From: Elysia chlorotica | Lineage: Eukaryota; Mollusca; Gastropoda; Plakobranchidae | Reading direction: 5' to 3' | Assembly (NCBI GenBank): GCA_003991915.1 | Contig: RQTK01000103.1 | Span: forward strand, 270,539 to 334,538 | DNA: 64,000 nt | Shown here: piece by piece, positions 14,501-28,592 of the stretch | Position numbering within the stretch: the first letter of the stretch is position 1 | Layout of the letters: every line of letters starts with the position of its first letter | Program-made: the position numbers and the translations under genes | The notes under the pieces: model-generated | What the model saw: only the letters and a program-made list of their open reading frames with translations | What the model was told of the DNA's origin: nothing | Databases searched by the model: none

Positions 14501-17500
14501 ACTATAATATGTATGGCATTTCCCTTCCATTTATTTCGTACAGAGGAAGATTAAGACTAAAACGCACAATTTGTTCAAATTGTTTGTAATATACTCATAG
14601 AATTTCCAAAATATGAGTCTTGTTTATCAAGATCATTTGACACAGTCAATACTTTGGCTTTTATGAATAATATACAACATCATAACTGTTGAAAGTAATT
14701 TAAAAAAAGATCTTCGTTTTATTAAATTTATATAAAACTTCTGGTTGAGGCTCAAGTATGACTGACATGTACAGGTGTACTTTACAAAATCTGACCCAAG
14801 AGAGCTGAAGCTTTATTTATATATGTATGTCCACAGGTGGAGGCGGAATACAAAAAACCCAACAGCCAAAAGCGGGTTGCGGAGGGCAAGATACCCCACA
14901 TGTGGGGCCAGTCCATGTATATCCTGGGGCGCCTCATGATAGAGGTGTGTGCTCTTATAGACTAATTACAAAAATGGATGTGAATGCTTGAGGCATGCAA
15001 TGAATGTTCACATTTTACTTAATATTTTTCATACCTGATTATGGGAAACAGGCTTGAAAAATTTCAATGGTGTCAGGTTTAAAACAAATCGAATAAAAAA
15101 AATATATAATCTTGTTAGAAAGTAATATTAATACTATTAATATTAGAGTAATTGACAGACCTGTTAAAAAGAAAAATCCTGTCCCATTCTTCACAGGGCT
15201 TTTTATCTCCTGGTGAATTGGACCCTCTGAACAGGCGACATGTCACTGAAACAAAACCTGATGTGGTAGTTCAAGGTTGGTCTTCAGATTTTCTTTTTTG
15301 TTTATTTACGTCTTTTCACACTGAAAAAGGGCTCAGTTTAAGAAAGGAAAAATTGTAAATAATATGGCAGACTTGGAGTTTATCAAAGCCTAAGTTGAAT
15401 CAATTGTTGCTTATTATATAAAATTGCATACTTTCAATTATTCTTTTATTGTGCTTTAGAGATTACCAATTCCTTTGAATGAACAGAAATAAAAAGTGTC
15501 TCACTCTCCTATTCTATCATTATTCTTCTCAGCTCTCCTTTCGGACATCCTAAAGACTTTCAATCAACTTTTGACCAGCAATAAAACAAATGTTAACAAA
15601 TGTTAATTTCATTAAAAAAAATGTGTTGACATTTTCATCTTTCTTTTGGTTGCTACATCCCCATGATAAGATATCATCTAAAGAGATTGTTTGATTTAAA
15701 TGTCCATGCCTTCCACGCAGTGGTGTTGCTGGCAGAGGACAGCCTCATACAAGACAAGATGGCGCTGCATGGTATCGAGCTGCAGACGGTCGCGGAAGTG
15801 GCTCCAATACAGATCCACCCAGCCAGGGTCCTGTCCAAACTCTACTCCTTGTTAGGTTAGTTCAGTTTCTTTCTGTGTTAAACATATCCTCAGTCGGTGC
15901 AGCAAGTTGTTAGGCACTGCTTTTGAAAAAATCAAGGCTATATTGTGGACAGGCCCAAAGACTATCGTCTGACAGTTTTATATGCTACCACGCAAAGACA
16001 GTGCGGGGATACCTGAGCTCCTGTCTCAGCCAATCATATACTAACAATGACCCTGCCAGTAGGGGAAGAAATCGGACAAATACATTTTTGATTGATCATA
16101 GGTTCGAACCAGGGATCTCCTGATTGATAGACCAACAGCCAGTCCCCTTTGCCCAAAAGAAGGCAGATCAATAGGTTAGTAAATTATAGGTAGTGTAGGT
16201 TTAGAATGAAATTGCTTTACGAAAATGGGCTAAAATCTTTGTGAGATCAATGCTGATACATGGCAATAGACCAAATTTGTATTCATTTGAACACCCAACA
16301 GTGAGGTAATATACCACACCTCAAAGCCCAATAAAGCATTGGTAGACTGCAGAAGATTTTTGTCAACATATTTTACAATCTAAGGTATCTTCAAATATGG
16401 CTTTTCAGCTTCATTGGAAGAAGAAGACGAAATATTGATTTGATATTTTACATTGAAATGTAAATTAATAATAAAAAATTTATGTTAAATGTCATTACTT
16501 CCAACTGCTCAAAGAATTGTTTGGTCATCTTTATTAATGGTAATATTTTTTTATTTCATTTTTGTAGGTAAAAATCGCAGAATGGGCTTATCTGGGCGTG
16601 CTTCGTCAAGTGAGATTGGTCTCTTGGCAACAAGCAAGCTGTATATGATGCGCAACAAAATTCTGGCCTTTGTCCCACAGGTGTGTTACTGTAGCTTTTG
16701 ATCAGTTACTTATAATAGGCTGATGAAATTATTATTGTTTTCTTAAATTGTTAGAGGTATTGATTAGAAATGTTTCGAGATTTCTCAATCTGTAAGAGAT
16801 ATTGAATAGGAACCAGTGATACACATTTTTTCTCAGCATTCTAGATGTGTTGTTAAAATTTGAATTTGCAATTTTTTTTTATCTGTTGCAGACATTGATC
16901 AGACATTAATTGCATGAGCTTTTATCAAAACGCAAGAGAGAAAATGAAAATTTTTGTAAATTTTGTAATTCTGTAATTTTCAGGAAAATTAGAACATTGG
17001 CTTGTATGTGTCATTTTATGCCCCCCAAAAAGTTCTTCCCATATGCCAAAATTATGATTACAAATTTTTCATTGGACATAATTATTCATGTAGTTGTAAC
17101 CTTTCTTCTATATAAAATTTCAAGTGTTAACTGTGGCCAAAGTAAACAAGAAAATTAGAGAGTCTGTTGTAACATTTTGAAAACATAGTCAAAATTGATG
17201 CTGCACTGGCAATATTGATGTTATTTATTTCAGCTTTATTCAATATAGACTCTGGGAAACACAGCACGACATCAATTTAATTTAAGCTTGTTGGTATCCA
17301 TTCCATGTTTTTACATCATTGCAACATTTCTCAATTTGGTATACAAGTAGAAGCACAACAGCTGCGGATCATTTGCATACATATGATAGTAAACACAATG
17401 AGAGTTAAAACTTTGGTAAATTTTAATATAGTATAGGCCCCAGAACTGATCCTTGTGAAATACCGTAGTGCAGCAGCAAAAGGTGGACTTATTTCCCTGT

Positions 17501-20500
17501 GCACAAACTGAATTAGATCTTTCTATCACATTGGATATATACCAAGACATATCTGTTTCATAGATCCCAATGTTTACAACCCACGAAGAAGAAAAGAATA
17601 GTCAATGGTGTCATAGACAGATGACAAATCTGAGAATGTGATTATAGTTATTTTTGCCTTCACCAGCAGATGGTAATATATTTACAATTCTTAAACGGGA
17701 AGCAGATTGGAGTGACTCCATAAGATTGTCAAGCTCAGTGTTTTTCTACCTGCGTTGAAAGAACTTTATTTAACATCTTGGAAATAAAGGGAAGGTTGGT
17801 AACAGGGCGATACATTTTTCAATCATTAGGGTCTAGATAAGATTTCTCAAGCAGTTGATTAACAAGATATTTCTTTGTTTGTCCTGGACAAATGGGGAAA
17901 AACTAAATTACAATTGATAAGCGTTTCTAAACACATTTTTTTAATGCTTTGTCTTTTCTTTTTTTTTTTTTTTGCTTCTCTGAAAAATCTGAATACCTGT
18001 ATTATTTATCAAAGCTCCATTCTCCACTTGTTTGGGTGTCAAGAATGTGCTTTAAAGCAATAAATTAAGCAGAGATGTTATGAACATTACTATGATTAGT
18101 CAGATGATTCTTAATGACTGATCAATCCTTGTGAGTGAAGCGTTATTCTTAATACCAAACTTTTTTTTTTTTAAGCAGGATGCTTATTTCTGATATAATA
18201 ATAATGTTGACACAATTTGGTCACACATCAAGACTAGATTTTACAAAACCATCTGGTGGGAAGTTTGCTTATAGGTCATCTAAAACAAACAAAAAACCTG
18301 TGCATGCAAATCTAAAGGCATTTGGTATTTTTTCTTTTGGATTGCTTTTCCGCCCCTTTAATTTTCAGCTTGAAACCAGATAAAGATTTTTCTATGAAAT
18401 ACCTGCACTCTACCTTTTACCATATGACACCATATTACTGATCTTAAGAGGCTTGAAAGATTGTGCTCCCAAGTTGTTTTTTTACAATCAGGACTAGGTC
18501 TTGGTTCTCTTACTGTCTCTCAAGAACATGGGACCGACTTTACTTTTTTTACATCAAACTCATATGTACTGGCTGATAAAAATTTCATATTAGGCATTAT
18601 ATTCTTACAGAAACATATGATTGAATTATTCACCTCTGTATTAAGCCTACAACCTTCCGATTAGAATCTGTGTGCTCTATCGCTGAAACGACTTTTTATG
18701 ATTCGGCTATAAATAAGTGTCAGTATAAACAATAATGTGACCGGCTGAGACAAGAGTCCTGGTAGCCCCAAACTGTCTTTGTGTGGCCAGATGTAAAATT
18801 TTCCGATGTTGGTCTTGGGAACCGTCCACAATATAGCCATTAGAGGGCTGACGTTGGAAGCTAAGCAACAAACTCAAACTCAGACGTAAGTCTTGGAACT
18901 CGTCCACAATATAGCCTATACAGTGCTGACGTTGTACATTAACCAACCACAAATTTTTAAGGATTTGCTAAAGAAATTTTCAGTGGGTCTGCGTGTGTGT
19001 TTTGGTGTATTGTCAGAAGTGCCTGTGCACGTCAGTCTGTCCCAGTAGAAGTGGCAAGTTAAGCTTGACCCTGTGTATTGTCTGGCCCAGCTCGTGGACG
19101 CCAAAACGTTTTACCTGGGCATGGACATGGATTACCTGGTCGATGACTTCAAGAACAAAGTGGATTTTCTCCGCGCACACTGGAAGGGCCTTGGCCGGCC
19201 TGTTCTCATCTGTCGTTTCAACAGAAGTTCTTTAGGTTGGGAGAAAAAGCCGGAGGCTTTCACCTGTCATTTCTATATACTTCTTTTTTTTATATATATT
19301 CTTATGATGCTTTCTAACTGCTGCAGTGCTCATCAATTTCAGTTTCTTTCAAAATTTCTGCTTCATAATATTATTTGCCTCACACATCCTTCCCCTCCCA
19401 CTATTGAGTTATTGATATGCATCATGGACTGGTTCACATTGTGTGACATATATTGTGTAAGAGGCCTAGGAAAAGGCGGACAAGACGGAATTGTTTACCT
19501 TCTCCTTGTGTTAAATGGTTCTAAAGCTTTGTGTTGTTTTAAAAACTTTTTGAATGAAAAAAAAAAAGATTTTTCCTATGGAAATTAAATTTTTTTTCTA
19601 CCCAGGAACTGAAGAAAAAAAACGACCAAAATTGTTAGTATATTTAAATATGACATTCCAACAGTTCAGTATTTGGTTATTCACAGTTTCAAATAGTTTC
19701 AATTAAGAGCCCATCAAATACAGACATTGGAATTTGATGGTAATTTTAATGTATGGATCTTATTAACATGTTTCAATTAAAAACCTTTTAAAGACAGATA
19801 TTGATAATTTGGTTCCTATTTATGCACACATTGTCCTTAATTATTTTAATCAAGAGCCTGTTGAGGGAAAAAAAGATATTTTGGTGGTAATTTAATTGTT
19901 CTTTAAGGCATAAGAATTCTTAATTTGCCACAAACTCGAGCCCCTTGACTACAGCCATCAAGTGCATGCTTGTGTTACTTATAATTTTTTCTAGTAAAGT
20001 AAAATATATTGGAACAAAGAGATCTTAGATTTGTCATTCCATATTCTCTTTTCTGTTATGTTAAAGATTCTATTTTGTGCTCAATCAATCTGGCTGCCTT
20101 ACAATTTTATGTAGCAAAAACTTACTTTTAGAATTAAATTAGCTTATAAAAAGTTTTAGAATATTTAGAATGTAAATTGTTTCAGTGTATTGTGCTGAAA
20201 TCTACTTAAACCTGTCAAGCATGCTTCTTGTACTGCATCCAATTCAATCTGATGTCTTTTAGCTCCTGGTGGTTGGAACTTTGTTTTCATTAAGCATGAA
20301 CATTAAAAAAAAGATAATTTTATGACAAATGAAAAACTCTTCACTAGCTAAGTATTAAACAAGCACCTTAATCAACATTTTTTGTTTAATTTTGAGGCGT
20401 TTTTCTTGAGTGTGAAACTTTTGCTGAGAATCACAAATGATGTTCTTAAGTTTAATTGTGTCTGATTTTTTAAATCTTAATAACTGAAAGTAAATGGAAT

Positions 20501-23500
20501 AAAGAATTTAAATTGCTTTGCAGTTATGCCGATTATAACGTTGTTATTCATCTGTGTTTTTTTTTATACAAACAAATCCTTACTTAAATGAAAGTATATC
20601 ACTCTTAAGACAAGCCTCAAAGACATTTGACTTCATTTCCCTTGCAATATTCCTAATTTATGCCTGTGTGCTTTTCTTTTGCATATAAAATGTACTGCTG
20701 TAACCATGATTTTATCATTTTTACAATTTGTTGATGGCATTTTTTTTTATTGAGGGGGTGGGGAAGTGGTGGAAGTCGCACTGTTCTGGGACAATTTCTG
20801 GTATTACTTTATTTTGGGCCCTCATCATCACCCACAACACTTTGGTGATGTGGCTCATTAGGCTTATCGTTCTTTGTGATTCACATTCTGTGGCTCCTTC
20901 CTTTTTTGGCAGAGTTGTAAAGACAAACTGGTAGTTATAAACATCCTATTTACTTGCCATAAGTCCAATAACAATATCAGTGAGATGTTTGTCACTCAGC
21001 CCCCCCCCCCTCCCCAGAGAGAGATATAAACAAAATGTTATCTTTATTACATAAATAATTTACAGAGATAGTGTAGGGATGTTAGTCTTGAATAGGAGAC
21101 ATTTAAATATCTCATTAATGTATAGAGTATGTGTACGGGTCCCAGCTGTTTAAAGCGAGTGTTTATGAATCTCCATATAAAGGTAAATGAGGAATCTCAG
21201 CAATATTTTCGCCCCCTTACTGGTTGGGTGGATGTCAGTATAATGTGACCATCCAAGACATGAGTCCTGGTATCCCTGTACTGTCTTTGTATGGTGGCAT
21301 GTAAGAAAAATGGTCAGACTGAGTGACCTATGAGACGTAAAACTAGGAGAGAGATTTACTCCCACAAAGTACACAGCAAGGCTGTGTAGTGAGCAATGTT
21401 AAGGAGCTCTATGGAAGGATTTCATCAACTTCTCAACAAAACAGTTCACGATGCACCACATTCAGGATGTTACCATTGAGTCACATGCTATTTCAAAAAG
21501 TCCCCCAGTCCGGACGAAGTGTATTACCTTGTATTACAATAAATGCCTCTCTTTCTTACCCCAATAGATTGCTCTTCAAAGTTCAATAGTCTCTCTCATG
21601 TTTTTAACCTTTACCCATCTTATTGTGCGCTCTTGTGCCAGCACATATCTGCATTAAACTGCAAACTTGCCGTTTAAAAAAAAAAGAAATCAATACCAAA
21701 GATTTTTACCTTTTTTTTTTTTAAAACTCCCCAAAATAATGCGGGGGCACTGTGGCCCTGGAGTAGAACACCGGCTTCCGACGCAAAAGGTCCGGGTTCG
21801 AGCCCTGGCGACTTCGCTTCCTACTGGTTGGGTCGGTGTCAGTTTAATGTGACCGGCTGAGACAAGAGTCATGGTATCCCCGCCTCGTGTGTGGCAGCAC
21901 ATAAAATTGTCAGACGGAGTCTTGGGGCCCGTCCACAATATAGCCTATATAGTGCTGACCTAGGACGTTAAAACCAAGTCAACTCAACCCCGAAATAGTG
22001 CGCACACAAGGAATGAATCATGGGATGTGAAAAGGCTACGCTTATTTTCTTTGTTTTTACTGCAACATACCCTATCTTCTGGCCACGGTCCATTATGCCC
22101 TCAGTTCATGGACCTGCAAAGATTCTATGTGGTGCTGGACACAAACTTCCTGGTTGACTTTCTGCGCACGGAGGTGGCGTACCTGAAACACAGCTGGAAG
22201 GCCCTCGGCCGACCCATAGTCACTCTTAAAATCACTCACGACTTGCTGGGTATGTTTGCCGAGGAATAGAAGCCATAGGCCTTTGTCCTTCAGACAGGTA
22301 GAGTGAGTCAAAAGGAAGAAGTCTTGGGTTAAGTTCATGAGTTTTTCCCAACTATTTAGAATTACCTGAAAAGTTTTTGATCATGCCTTAATCCTTCCGA
22401 GTTATAAGAGCAAGATAGGAAGGGGAGGGGTGGGTTTTTAAATGAAGTATATGGTTTGGTATTCAAATTATGTAGAATGTAGAAATTCTGTACATGTATT
22501 GTAGATCTCTGTTTGATTTTTTCCTCACTAAAATATTAACAAAGACATATATATTTTGTTTACTTGCACTGTTTCGTTTCTCTCAAGAATGGTTTCAAAG
22601 ATTGCTAACTTTAGGAGGGGAGAAAATTATTAAAAAAATGAAACTTAACACTTAATTTATCTCTTATTGCATAAAAAATAGTATGTTAGTTTTGTTTAGT
22701 CAGAAATAATTTTCCCAAATACTTCCCCTCCCACCTCCCTTTATTTTCCCATTTGTATTTTTTTTTTTTACCTGCTAATAGAGAACAGTAGCTATGAAAT
22801 AAATAATTTCACATAATATTTAATGTAATAAATACTTGACACACCAAAAATATGTCTCTTTTACCTATTATTACTTCTTTTGGTGACTTTTCTTTGTTCT
22901 TTTGTACACCTTTATTTGTTTAGAATTGTTCCATCTTGAACCAGCCTATCTGATATTTTTAGTTTTCCAAATTTGAAAGAGTTATTTCATAGAGTTAAGT
23001 TTCAGCTTCTCCAGCAAGATTTTTTGGTTGCTCTGTTGTCATGTAGATGAGCATATTATGTATCTTATCGGAAAGAAAAAGAAAAAGTAACTTGTAAGAA
23101 CATTATGCCAATATTGTAAAGTCTAAACCTTCTATCTATAGAGTTATAAGCATTCATATACGGGTATGTTTTGTAAATATGCAGCATTAAAATAACTAAA
23201 GAACTTAATCTTTAAGCACATCTGTTGGAACTCATAGTCTTCTGATAAGCAGTTAAAGGATCTTAAAGTTAAATTTGGGAGATATAGAATCCTATAATTC
23301 ACCATATTGATGGACAGTTAACAGTATCTAGTGGGTCATGCCTGACTTTATGTAGATTTAACACTTGTTGATAGCCTTTGTCCAGAGCTGCACATTTTGA
23401 GCAAGGATAGTGACTAAGGTTTTCTCTTGACTTGAGTGACCCAGATATTCTGTTGCTTAAAATGACCCTTGATATTTTCTTGCTAGCCCTATTAGACATT

Positions 23501-25294
23501 TCATTCCGTTCCCTTCAATAACATAAATTTCCCATTGTCTTGGTGGCCAAAGTAGTCCCTTGTCTTAAGTGAGCAGTTCATTCTACCCTTAGTGTTCAAT
23601 ATTTTTTCTTGCCCTTTGTCTTGATAATCAAGGTGTTATCTTCTGCACTCATAGATCAATTTTTTTTGTCCATGGTAAAAATTCATTCTTTTACTGGAAA
23701 AGACCAGCTTCAAAATGCCATCTTCTAAATGCAAAAGAATTCCAGCAAAGCACATCACATTTATACTTCTTATCCACTTCTTCCAATTTTTTTTTATTAA
23801 CTTTGTTACATAAAATTTTCAGTGATAAGAGAACAAACAGACCAATTTTTCTTTTTAAACAAAATCTAAACGACAAAAACAAGTAGCATCAATGTAAAGA
23901 GCACATAGTAAAATGTGACTTACATTCATGATGTGATTTTTAAAGATTTCGCTCAATGAGTTAATTGAGGTTCACAAGTAAAGAGCTATTTGAACATAGA
24001 TACAATGGTTGTAAGAACATAAAAACTATGGCACAAAATTATCAAAATATTTGTGTTTCTATTTCCCCCTCGTAACATCCAGGTTTAAGTCTGGATTTGT
24101 ATAACTATGACTTCTGATTTTATTTGCTTCTTTCTTTTCCAATGATTATGTTAAATGGTGCATGTGTTATTGGTATCGCATGTTTTTAATATTACTTAAT
24201 TTTAATTGATGGGTATTGGTTAGTCGCCTAATTTTTAGCACAGTATATTCATGTTTCGAAATGAAAAATTATCATTAAACTTTATATATAGGTGATTTAT
24301 TTAGTCAAAGTATGAAATGGTTCGCAAGTAAACGAACAAATCTTAAATGCATGGTTTTAAATATACTCTTATTAGTTCTTAGTTAAAATGTTGAAAACAT
24401 CTTGTGATAATGAATTTATTAGAATTTATTGTGTAGAAACAAATTTATCAGAAGCTTGAATTATACTGATAATGTTTTTTTCTAATTATTAAAAAAAAAA
24501 ATGTATGGTTTAAAGCTAAATACTTTGTTTATCGTCACATGCGTTGGTTGTTGTTTTTTTTTTTACTATTTCTCTCACTGGTTTTCACTAACAGATAACT
24601 ACCAGCATCCACCAAATGCTTTACTGGCCACCATCAAAAAGTTACAGAGTGGATACATTAGTGGGGCAAGGTACGGTACATTTCTCTTTTTGAGTTACAT
24701 GAATTTCAGTGTTATGTGACTGGCCAAGACAGGGGACCTGGTATCCCCGAACTGTCTCTGTGTGGCAGCAAGTAAAACTGTTAGAAGTTGTCTTGGGTCC
24801 ATGCACAATGGAACCCATATAGTACTGAAAATCGTTTGCAAATAAGCAACAAATACAATGAAACATGAATTTCAGGCAGCGTATCTCTCTCTTTCTTGGA
24901 ACATCATTGCACTATGATACTGATTGTTATGTTGATCATACTCTCAAAGTATACTAATATCAAGTCTATACTAGTTGTTTGTTGATGAACCTAAATGTAA
25001 TATTTTTAATCTAAGAATCCTCATTAGTTGAATTTCGTTAATTTGCAGTGGACTTGTTTATTACTTTGTTTATTACAAAATTGCTCACAACGAAATCTTG
25101 GCATCTTGTTAAAATAACGAAAGTAGTAATAACTATAATTTAAAAAAATGAAAATACTACAACTACTCCTACTACTACTAGATTTTAGGAGAGGCAGACC
25201 ACTGGATTAATTAAAAACAAAACAAAAAGAATTCCAGATCTACCACTACTACTACGACCACGACCACCACCACCACCACCACTACCACCACCAT

Positions 25295-25353
<59 letters not shown>

Positions 25354-28300
25354 ATTGGGTTTATTGGATTGAGGATAACATCTCTTTGTTTTACTTAGCC
25401 AGGGCTGAGATTTTATTTATTTCAATTTTGTTACATACAAGATCCACTGTGGGAGTTGATATGATTAGATGAAATTTGGATATGCTTGTAAGCTATAATG
25501 CAATCTGCATTTTCCAATTTAGTCAAATATTTTAGAATGAAATGTGCAATATATTTAGTCTTTAACTAGTTTTAACAGTATTAATTCGCATTGTATTAAC
25601 TCTTGGAAGCCAGTAGTAAATGTTATAATTTAAAACTATTCCCAGGTTAGTCAAACTTTATACAATCCAAACAGTATTAAGTATTCTCTTTTCAGTGCAC
25701 TGCTATTTACAATATGATTGCAGATTATTATCTATTCACATTTTTTGTCACTTAATATCTCTACAGAGTTCACCTTGGCAGACTGTCAGACTTTCTGCAC
25801 ACATCCTGCATAACAAAGTTGAGCTTCCTTAGGGACATGGAAGATCAAAGTAAGATAAGCACAGATTGGTTATTAAGAAATCAAAAGTTTCTGTGTACAA
25901 GTAGAGTTGTTACCAGACACCATTGTGAGACGCTCAGGGTATTTAGACAGGTTGAACTGTTGTTACCATAGGCCTTTGTATGTCCTCCATTTAGGTGGAC
26001 AGATGGAACTTTTTGTTATAGTTGATCATTGAACAAGACTTTTGTGACATCTATACATTTTAGCTACATATGTACTTGTTCATTCCAATTTTATGGTTTA
26101 TACATCATTAGTTTATACATTGTAAAGAGCTTTTAGCTATATCAAGTTCTATATATTATTATCATACCCTATAACAAAACTAAAGCCATCAAATCAACAA
26201 GTTCACAGATCACTCAACAAGTTGTCTCCAAAATCCTCTACCCTGACTTCACAGGCAGCAGAAAAGATAAAGTGATGGTGGATCAGCTGATGGCACAACC
26301 GAGCACCTCACGGCCTCGGCTGCTCAGCGACTCGAGTAAGAAAGTGAAGCGCCAGGCCTCCATGTCCTCCACTGGCCTGTCCGTGCAGGGCATCGTCCGG
26401 AGGTCTCGCTCCATCCAGGTAGACCCCGACGACGTGCCAGGTAACTGACTGGATATTCAGAAATCTTAAACTTTAAAAGCCTCAGAAACCTGTAGCCTCA
26501 GAAACCTGTACTGCACTATATTCTGGCCTACTGAGCTAAAAATAGGAAAACACATAGGTACCTAATGAAAGGTGATTACAAGTGGTGTTAACATTTCGTC
26601 AGATCTAAAAATTAGTATCTGAAAAAAAGGGGACCACATGCTATTGAATCCCTGTATACCAGGAATACTTTAATTTACGGTTCAGGAAGTGTTTCCCTAA
26701 AATATACTATATGTATACCTCTATGGACGCACTATTTCAACTTGTGTAAGGGGGTGGTTTTCCGAGTTAATATCAATGTTGTGAAAAGGTTAAAGCGATC
26801 ACATAGGTATCGTTTATGACAGATGTGATCTGTGAACTTTATCTAAATCTTGGGCATCGTTGTAACTGTAAAGAAGAAAGGTTGATTGCCTGTTCTTTGT
26901 AGATGATGGACTGATTGACACACATAATGTTTGCAGGAGTTCAAAAGTCCTTTTACATGAAATTCTATTTTTAATTCCGCTGGTTCATGATGAGGAAGAA
27001 GAGAAAAAAACAGCATGATTATCACAAAGCTAAGGAGACTTACGAAAGTCAAAGCTTGTAACATAAGGCATTCTTATAATATTGGCTTTTGGTTGTCAGT
27101 AGAGGCAGAGGCAGCTTTCAATGTTGCATGATCTATTGATCAAACTTTAGGGCACGTGACATACTTACAAAACTGTTATATGTATATATAGAGAGAGAGA
27201 GACAGACAGACAACAGGACAGACAGACAGAGAGGGAAAGAGAGACACACAAAGAGGTAGAGAGGAGTTGGAGAGATCTATACAGAGAGACAAAAGAGCAG
27301 GGTGGAGGGGCATCTCTTAACATTGCATGATGCACTGCCTGCATTAACAAATGCTTGAGGTGTTTATCTATGGCAGGCTCGTGGAACTGTGGATGTTTGT
27401 TTCTTGTAGACAATGTGAAACTTTGGTTTTGAAGAGATTTTTCATCTTTGCTGATGTGAATGTTTCTTTGGTTTTTTTTATGGGTTGTTTTTCTTTGGTT
27501 TGGTTTTTTCGTTTTGTTTTGTTTTAATTTTTTTTTATGTAAATATGGTAGAAATGTGTTGGGTTTAAAGGAGAAGGCATCTTTTTGAAGCATATACATG
27601 TATAAATGTCACAGATCAATACATTGTGTTTGTTCATTTGTGTTTTCTGGGAGTTGGGGGAGGGGAGAGTGGTGTTTTTTCAATCAGGTAGGAAAATTTA
27701 ATAATCATCAATTGTGACAGACATGACAGTATGAGAAGTTGCCTTCTTCTTTTTTTTTTTGGTTTTGGTCTCTAAATCTTTTGGTGATGTGTATGAAAAA
27801 CATTTTATATGAACTAATTCTTTGTAATATCAAACGTCCCCCATTTTTTTCCTAGGGTTAATTTTTACCTCTCCGAATCTCTTTTTGGTATAGAAAGTGT
27901 GGGAGTGATGGATGTGTATTATGTTTTGAAAAATACACTCAGATTTCCATATTTCTTTTTTAATATGATAAAGTAGCTCATAGTACATGTAAAGCAACCC
28001 ATTAACAGGAATCTTCACTCAGGGTTACTTATGCTGTTGTTCATTGACACTAATAACTTAGTTTTTTATGCAGTCATGCATGACTCAGGAGTTACCCGTC
28101 ATTTCTCATTGAATTCTTACAGTTTTTGAATCGTGTGTGGTCAGATAAAAAAAAAAAGAAAGATTTTATCTGTGTAGATGTAGATTTGCTCAGGATTTTT
28201 TTTTTTTGTGTCTCAGATTCTAATTTTTCATTTGTAAGTATTTTTACAAATTAACTACCGCTACCATCTTGTCAGCGTCCCTACCGTTCATATTACTTTG

Positions 28301-28551
28301 ATTTGTCTAAGTCCTGTGGCTGCGAGTATTATTAATTGATTTTTGTACACTCCAACCCCATCAAGAAATCATTTCCTTTTTGAATGATCCTGATCGAATG
28401 CGTCGCCCTTCAGGTATGTTACATATTCTGCAAGCTTTCAGTTGCATTTCTTTTTTTTTTATTATCTCCCTATATGTCTATCACTCCCACTCACTCTCTT
28501 CTTTATCTCACTCCTGCAGTTTGTTATATATATAACCATATTCTCTATCTA

Positions 28552-28592
<41 letters not shown>

